Shown here: positions 58,985-64,000 of the stretch, piece after piece
Numbering within the stretch: position 1 is the stretch's first letter
How the letters are laid out: every line of letters starts with the position of its first letter
Assembly: GCF_023276655.1 (NCBI RefSeq)
Contig: NZ_JALGRK010000001.1
Location: forward strand, 1,011,501 to 1,075,500
Source of the DNA: Olsenella intestinalis
Lineage (GTDB): Bacteria > Actinomycetota > Coriobacteriia > Coriobacteriales > Atopobiaceae
Reading direction: 5' to 3'
Length of the DNA stretch: 64,000 bases
The notes under the pieces: model-generated
Seen by the model: the letters and a program-made list of their open reading frames with translations, nothing else
Databases searched by the model: none
What the model was told of the DNA's origin: nothing
Made by a program: the position numbers and the translations under genes

Positions 58985-60928
58985 CTAGCCCCTCTTTCCG
59001 CCCTTGCCGCGCGGCCCCTTGCCCGCGGGTCTTCCGGAGGCCTGGCGCCTTCCGCCCTTGCCGTGGCCGTTGCCGCGGCCCTTGCCCGCACCCTTGCCGC
59101 GACCGCGACCGTGCTCGCCGCCGCCCGTGGCCTTCGGCCTGGTCGGCCTCACGAGGCACTTGGGGCCGTAGCCGATCAGGTCCTCGCGGTGCGCGCGCCT
59201 GAGCGCCTCGACCACCAGGTCGTAGTTCTTGGGGTTGCGGTACTGGATGAGCGCGCGCTGCATCGCCTTCTCGTGCGGGTTGGTGGGGCAGTAGACCTTC
59301 TTCATCGTGCGGGGGTCGACGCCCGTGTAGTAGATGACCGTCGAGACGGTCGACGGGGTCGGGTAGAAGTCCGACACCTGCTCCGGGTTGTAGCCGAGGT
59401 CGCGGCAGAACTCGGCGAGCTTGACGGCCTCGGCCATGGTGGAGCCGGGATGCGAGCTCATCAGGTAGGGCAGAACGTACTGCTCCTTGCCCGCCTCGCG
59501 GCTGAAGCGCTCGAACTCCTTGCAGAAGCCCTGGTAGGACTCGTTGCTCGGCTTGCCCATGACCGAGAGCACCGCGTCGGAGATGTGCTCGGGGGCCAGG
59601 CGCAGCTGGCCTGAGGTGTGGTGCTCGGCGATCTCCTTGATGAACGTGTGGTCAGGGTCGAGCATGGCGTAGTCGAAGCGGATGCCGCTGCGGATGAACA
59701 CGCGCCTCACGCCCGGCACGGCGCGCAGCTCCCTCAGGAGCTGGACGAGGTCCTCGTGGGTCACGCGCAGGTTGGGGCAGGGCTTTGGCGAGAGGCAGCG
59801 GCGGTTCGTGCAGGCGCCGCGCTTGAGCTGCTTCTCGCAGGCCGGGATCCTGAAGTTGGCCGTGGGACCGCCGATGTCGCTGATGATCCCCTTGAACTCG
59901 GGGTCCTCGGTCATGAGGCGCGCCTCGGCCAGGATCGACTCGTGGCTCCTGCTCTGGATGATGCGCCCCTGGTGGAAGTTGAGCGCGCAGAAGCTGCACT
60001 GCCCCAGGCAGCCGCGGTTGTTGGCGATGGAGAACTTCACCTCGCGGATCGCGGGCACGCCGCCGGCCGCCTCGTACATGGGGTGGTAGGTGCGCTCGTA
60101 GGGCAGCTCGTAGGTGGCGTCCATCTCCTCGGTCGAAAGCGGCATGACCGGCGGGTTCTGCACCACATAGACGCCGTGGGGGTACTCCTCGACGAGGGTG
60201 TGCGCACTGAACGGGTCGAGGTTCTTCTCCTGCACGGCGAAGCTCCGCGCGTAGTTCAGCTTGTCGGCCTGCATCTCCTCCCAGGTGGGCAGCATCGTGG
60301 GCTCGTCGAGAAAATCGAGCGTCCGCGACTTCCAGACCGAGCCACGCACCCACGTCACCTGGTCGATGGGCAGGCCCGCGTCGAGCGCCTCGGCGACCTC
60401 GACGACCGAGTGCTCACCCATGCCGTACAGCAGGAGGTCGGCGCCGGAGTCCAGCAGCACCGATCGCTTCAGCGAGTTGCTCCAGTAGTCGTAGTGCGCC
60501 AGGCGCCTCAGCGACGCCTCGATGCCGCCCAGGATGATGGGCACATGCTTGAACCTGCGCCGGATCAGGTTGCCGTAGACCACGGTCGCGTGGTCGGGCC
60601 TGAGCCCCATCTCGCCGCCGGGCGAGTAGAAGTCGCGCTCGCGCCGCCGCTTGGCGACGGTGTAGTGGTTGACCATCGAGTCCATGTTGCCGGCCGACAC
60701 CATGAACCCCAGGCGCGGTTCGCCGAGAAGAGCGATGCTCTCCTCGTCACGCCAGTCGGGCTGTGCGATGACGCCGACCTTGAAGCCGTGCGCCTCGAGG
60801 GTGCGCGTGATGATGGCCATGCCGAAGGAGGAGTGGTCGACGTAGGCGTCGCCGCACACGTAGACGAAGTCGCACTGGTCCCAGCCGCGCTCCTCCATGT
60901 CGGCCTTGCATACGGGCAGAAAGCTCAT
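58985..60928 (-). CDS. ygiQ: YgiQ-family radical SAM protein
   Basis: MSFLPVCKADMEERGWDQCDFVYVCGDAYVDHSSFGMAIITR; NNRGCLGQCSFCALNFHQGRIIQSRS; Gly/Arg/Lys-rich tail. Confidence 0.95.
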   Translation of the reverse strand: MSFLPVCKADMEERGWDQCDFVYVCGDAYVDHSSFGMAIITRTLEAHGFKVGVIAQPDWRDEESIALLGEPRLGFMVSAGNMDSMVNHYTVAKRRRERDFYSPGGEMGLRPDHATVVYGNLIRRRFKHVPIILGGIEASLRRLAHYDYWSNSLKRSVLLDSGADLLLYGMGEHSVVEVAEALDAGLPIDQVTWVRGSVWKSRTLDFLDEPTMLPTWEEMQADKLNYARSFAVQEKNLDPFSAHTLVEEYPHGVYVVQNPPVMPLSTEEMDATYELPYERTYHPMYEAAGGVPAIREVKFSIANNRGCLGQCSFCALNFHQGRIIQSRSHESILAEARLMTEDPEFKGIISDIGGPTANFRIPACEKQLKRGACTNRRCLSPKPCPNLRVTHEDLVQLLRELRAVPGVRRVFIRSGIRFDYAMLDPDHTFIKEIAEHHTSGQLRLAPEHISDAVLSVMGKPSNESYQGFCKEFERFSREAGKEQYVLPYLMSSHPGSTMAEAVKLAEFCRDLGYNPEQVSDFYPTPSTVSTVIYYTGVDPRTMKKVYCPTNPHEKAMQRALIQYRNPKNYDLVVEALRRAHREDLIGYGPKCLVRPTRPKATGGGEHGRGRGKGAGKGRGNGHGKGGRRQASGRPAGKGPRGKGGKRG

Positions 60929-62856
60929 CGCGCGCTCCCGTCGCTCGTGACCTGCTCGGCGATGCGTCCCTGACGGTAGTCGCCTATGAGCCTGGTGAGG
61001 TCCTCGATCCGCTCCGAGATCGTGCCGCCGCGGTCCGTCTCGCTGACGAGCACCTGGTGGTCGTAGCGGCAGATGACGTCGGACTCGCTCATGATGTCGG
61101 CGTTGTCGTCGAGGGCCGCCTCGATGCCGCGGAAGGGGCGGTGCGCCTTGATGCGGATGTCGTGCGAGCCCGAGACGAGGGTGTAGCCGGCGATGCCGGT
61201 GGTCTCGTGGTAGGCCTCGCAGAAGCCGCCGTCGATGATGAGCTTGCGGCCGTTCGCGCGCACGGGCGTCTCGCCCTCGGCGACGCGCACGGGGGTGTGG
61301 CCGTTGATGATGCGGCACTGCGGGCCCGCGAGGCCGAACTCCGCGAGGATGCGCACGCAGGTGTCCTCGTCGTCGCTGAGCTCGTAGTAGGGGTCGCGCG
61401 GCTCCTTCCAGGCGGCCTGGTCGCTCACGAAGGCGCGCTCGAAGGTCTTCACGACGCGGCCCGACAGCGGCGAGTGCGCTCCGCACCAGAGGTAGTACAT
61501 CCAGTCGAGTGCCGCCTGGTCGCCCTGGCCCCATGCCCTGCGGGCGATGTGGTCGCAGAAGTCGAGGTAGGCCCTGCCGGCCAGCGGCGTGCCCTCGCAG
61601 AGCACGCGGCAGAAGCTGCCGTCGGTCTGCATGGGGATGCAGCCGTGGAACAGGAGGTTCCCGTCGCGAACGAGGTAGAGCGAGCCGCGCTCGTAGAGGA
61701 AGCCGATGTGGCGGCGCAGGCGGCCGCTCTCGCGGAACGACTCGGCGAGCCCGTCGAGCACTTCCGCCTCCTCCTTCGAGAGCGCGTAGGGGTCGGCCGG
61801 GTCCAGGGTGGGGAAGTCGCGCGTGTTGAGCTCCCACTCCCTCTCGCCGATGCGCACGACGCCGCGCTCGAGGTCCATCTTGTCGAGCAGGAGCCTCCGG
61901 CTCGACATGTGCCAGTCGGGGTGGCGCCTGAACGTCTGCCCCTCGACCTTGAACAGGATCACGTCGATGGCCTTCTCGAAGGGGGAGATGGCCTCGTCGG
62001 CGGAGTAGGTCGCGTCGGCGAACAGCGCGAGGCGGCGCAGCGGGATGCCATAGGCGCTCTCGATGGCGTCGAGGGTGCCGTAGCGCACGCTCGTGCGGAC
62101 GACCGAGCAGATGCAGGCCAGCGAGCCGCAGGCGGCGCCCATCCAGGCGATGTCGTGGTTGCCCCACTGGACGTCGACGGAGGGGTGGCGCGACAGGTCG
62201 TGCAGGACGCGGTCGGCATGCGGCCCGCGGTCGAAGATGTCGCCCACGACGTGCAGGCGGTCGACCGCGAGGCGCTTGATGAGGGTCGCGAGCGTCACGA
62301 TGAAGTCGTCCGCGGCGCCCGTGGCCACGATCGACGCGAGGATCGACTGGTGGTACTCGTGGCGGACGCGCTCCTCGTCGCGCGTGGCGTGCATGAGCTC
62401 GTCGAGGATGTAGGCGAACTCGGGCTCCATGGACTTGCGCACCTTGGATCGGGTGTACTTGCCCGCGATCCAGCGCGCGAGCCTCACGAGGCGGTAGAGC
62501 GTAACGAGGTACCAGCCCTCCGTCGTAAGGCCGGCCGCCCGCACGCGCTCGAGCTTCTCGTGGGGGTAGTACACGAGGGTCCTCAGCTCCGCCTGGCCTA
62601 GCTCGTCGAGCTCGCCCGAGAAGAGCACGCGTATCTGCTCGCGGATGACGCCGGAGCAGTTGTTGAGTATGTGCAGAAAGGCCTCGTGCTCGCCGTGGAT
62701 GTCGCTCACGAAGTGCTCGGTTCCACGGGGCAGCGAGAGGATCGTCTCGAGGTTGATGATCTCGCTCACCGCTGCCTTGCGGTTGGGGAAGTCGCGGGCG
62801 AGCAGCCTGCTGTACCTGAGGTCGAGGTCGCCTCGCTCTTCGCCGGTTGAGGTCAT
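60925..62856 (-). CDS. fbp: Fructose-1,6-bisphosphatase, class III
   Basis: HFVSDIHGEHEAFLHILNNCSGVIREQI; VVGDIFDRGPHADRVLHDL; WGNHDIAWMGAA. Confidence 0.95.
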   Translation of the reverse strand: MTSTGEERGDLDLRYSRLLARDFPNRKAAVSEIINLETILSLPRGTEHFVSDIHGEHEAFLHILNNCSGVIREQIRVLFSGELDELGQAELRTLVYYPHEKLERVRAAGLTTEGWYLVTLYRLVRLARWIAGKYTRSKVRKSMEPEFAYILDELMHATRDEERVRHEYHQSILASIVATGAADDFIVTLATLIKRLAVDRLHVVGDIFDRGPHADRVLHDLSRHPSVDVQWGNHDIAWMGAACGSLACICSVVRTSVRYGTLDAIESAYGIPLRRLALFADATYSADEAISPFEKAIDVILFKVEGQTFRRHPDWHMSSRRLLLDKMDLERGVVRIGEREWELNTRDFPTLDPADPYALSKEEAEVLDGLAESFRESGRLRRHIGFLYERGSLYLVRDGNLLFHGCIPMQTDGSFCRVLCEGTPLAGRAYLDFCDHIARRAWGQGDQAALDWMYYLWCGAHSPLSGRVVKTFERAFVSDQAAWKEPRDPYYELSDDEDTCVRILAEFGLAGPQCRIINGHTPVRVAEGETPVRANGRKLIIDGGFCEAYHETTGIAGYTLVSGSHDIRIKAHRPFRGIEAALDDNADIMSESDVICRYDHQVLVSETDRGGTISERIEDLTRLIGDYRQGRIAEQVTSDGSAR

Positions 62857-63059
62857 GCGCGTCTCCTTGTCGTCGTTTCCGCAACCATTGTATGCATCGT
62901 CACCCCTCGCCGCGAGGCCATCGCAAGGCCGTCGCGAAAGGCACCCTATCGGACGTGAGCGCGAGGTGCGGCCGCGCCGGGATGATCCGAGGTGCAAATG
63001 CGTATGCTAGTGGCTGTGAATCGGCACGTAGCCGCCGCATCCGTTCTGAGCGAGGGAGC

Positions 63060-64000
63060 ATGAGCGACCGCCATGACGTAGATTCGCGCCGCCATGAGCT
63101 CCTTCTGCATGGGCTCGGCCGGCTCGAGGACGGCGTCGTCCTCTTCGCCCTACGCGACGGTGCCATCCTGTATGCGAACAAGGGGCTCGTCGAGCTCTTC
63201 GGCTGCGAGGACCACGACGAGTTCGAGCAGCTCACGGGCGGCGTCATCGACGGGCTGGGCGAGCCTGCCGAGATCGAGCATGCCGTCGGCCAGGCCCGCG
63301 CCCAGGTCGAGCACGGGCGCGACTCGTTCTCCGTCGACCTGCGCATTCGCACGTCGCAGGGCGACCAGCGAATGGTCGTCGTGAGGGGGCGCCTCGAGGC
63401 CGACGACGAGCTCGGCAGCTGCGTCGTCGCGCTCTTCTCGCGCTTTGACGCTGGCGTCGACCTGCGAGGCGTCGACGGCCTCACCGGGCTTCCGAGGACG
63501 CACGCGTTCCTCAGCCGCGTGAGCGACGCGTTCTCGTCCGCCCGCGAGGCCGGAGGGGTGCCCGGCGGGACGATCGTCTTCTTCAACATCGTCAACTTCA
63601 AGGCCTACAACGTCGCCTACGGGCTCGACGCTGGCGACGTCTTCCTCATCAAGGTCGCCAACCGCGTGCGCTACACCTTCCCCGGTGACGTCGTGGGCCG
63701 CATCTCCGACGACCACTTCGCGGTCTACACGACGAGGGACGACGTGGACGAGCGCGTTCGTCGCGTGATCTCGCTGCTTGCGATCGACCACCCCGAGCTC
63801 CAGATCGAGATGAAGGCCGGTCTCTACCGCTGCGACGGCGACGCGACCGCCGGCGTCTCCTGCGACCGGGCGCGCCTGGCCTGTGACAGCATCAAGAACG
63901 AGGTGGGCGTCGGCGTCGCCGTCTACGACCCCGCCCTGAGCGAGCGCGTGGGGCTCCGCCGCTTCGCGAGCTGCACCATCGACGAGGCCATCGAGCGCGG
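63060..64000 (+). CDS. PAS + GGDEF-like signalling protein (truncated by window end; GGDEF motif degenerate)
   Basis: VLFALRDGAILYANKGLVELFGCEDHDEF (PAS-like); GVDGLTGLPRTHAFLSRV ... GRISDDHFAVY where GGDEF is expected; ORF open at 64000. Confidence 0.75.
   Translation, partial: MSDRHDVDSRRHELLLHGLGRLEDGVVLFALRDGAILYANKGLVELFGCEDHDEFEQLTGGVIDGLGEPAEIEHAVGQARAQVEHGRDSFSVDLRIRTSQGDQRMVVVRGRLEADDELGSCVVALFSRFDAGVDLRGVDGLTGLPRTHAFLSRVSDAFSSAREAGGVPGGTIVFFNIVNFKAYNVAYGLDAGDVFLIKVANRVRYTFPGDVVGRISDDHFAVYTTRDDVDERVRRVISLLAIDHPELQIEMKAGLYRCDGDATAGVSCDRARLACDSIKNEVGVGVAVYDPALSERVGLRRFASCTIDEAIER

Noticed and set aside
58985-62884. 1299-aa minus-strand ORF spanning YgiQ and FBPase regions
   Set aside because: Only the YgiQ portion (58985-60928) has genuine motifs; the rest is the wrong frame of the fbp gene
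99-63439. GCTCTTCTC motif as Chi or KOPS
   Set aside because: Orientation roughly balanced (15 vs 18) with no visible strand polarity, and copies occur as inverted pairs; not fully excluded without the whole genome

Overview
This 64 kb high-GC window looks like a Coriobacteriia chromosome (Olsenella/Atopobium-like; inferred from gene content, not verified). It has a core backbone (BcrAD/BadFG-type dehydratase activator, HelD, SpoIIE-type phosphatase, AmtB-GlnK, LuxS, ABC exporter, MscS, Elp3, YgiQ, class III FBPase) and an accessory region at an initiator tRNA-fMet gene. Main points: (1) A 10.56 kb integrated element (10058-20614) lies between a perfect 39-bp duplication of the tRNA-fMet 3' end. 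It encodes a tyrosine integrase, a small HTH protein, a 1071-aa family B DNA polymerase resembling pipolin piPolB, and a MobV relaxase. It also has a ~1 kb structured non-coding region with 60-bp tandem repeats and surface-protein cargo. (2) A degenerate third copy of the tRNA 3' end at about 26834-26890 suggests an older insertion (20615-26890) at the same site. (3) A short non-polar motif, GCTCTTCTC (extended GCTCTTCTCGSC) and its complement, occurs 33 times by manual count against about 0.5 expected. It appears in coding and intergenic DNA, recruits codons that look unusual here, sometimes forms inverted pairs, and is absent from the roughly 17 kb acquired region. It resembles a DNA-uptake-sequence-like signature. 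(4) An IS110/IS1111-type element with 13-bp subterminal inverted repeats and a structured non-coding end sits inside an array of short CCTCGAGGGCGCGA repeats. Other observations include a gene graveyard with a Vat-like acetyltransferase between two copies of a radical-SAM gene end, an internally deleted aldo/keto reductase, an MBL-rubredoxin fusion, and a radical SAM gene next to two tandem paralogs of unknown function. All counts and alignments were done by eye; no searches were run.
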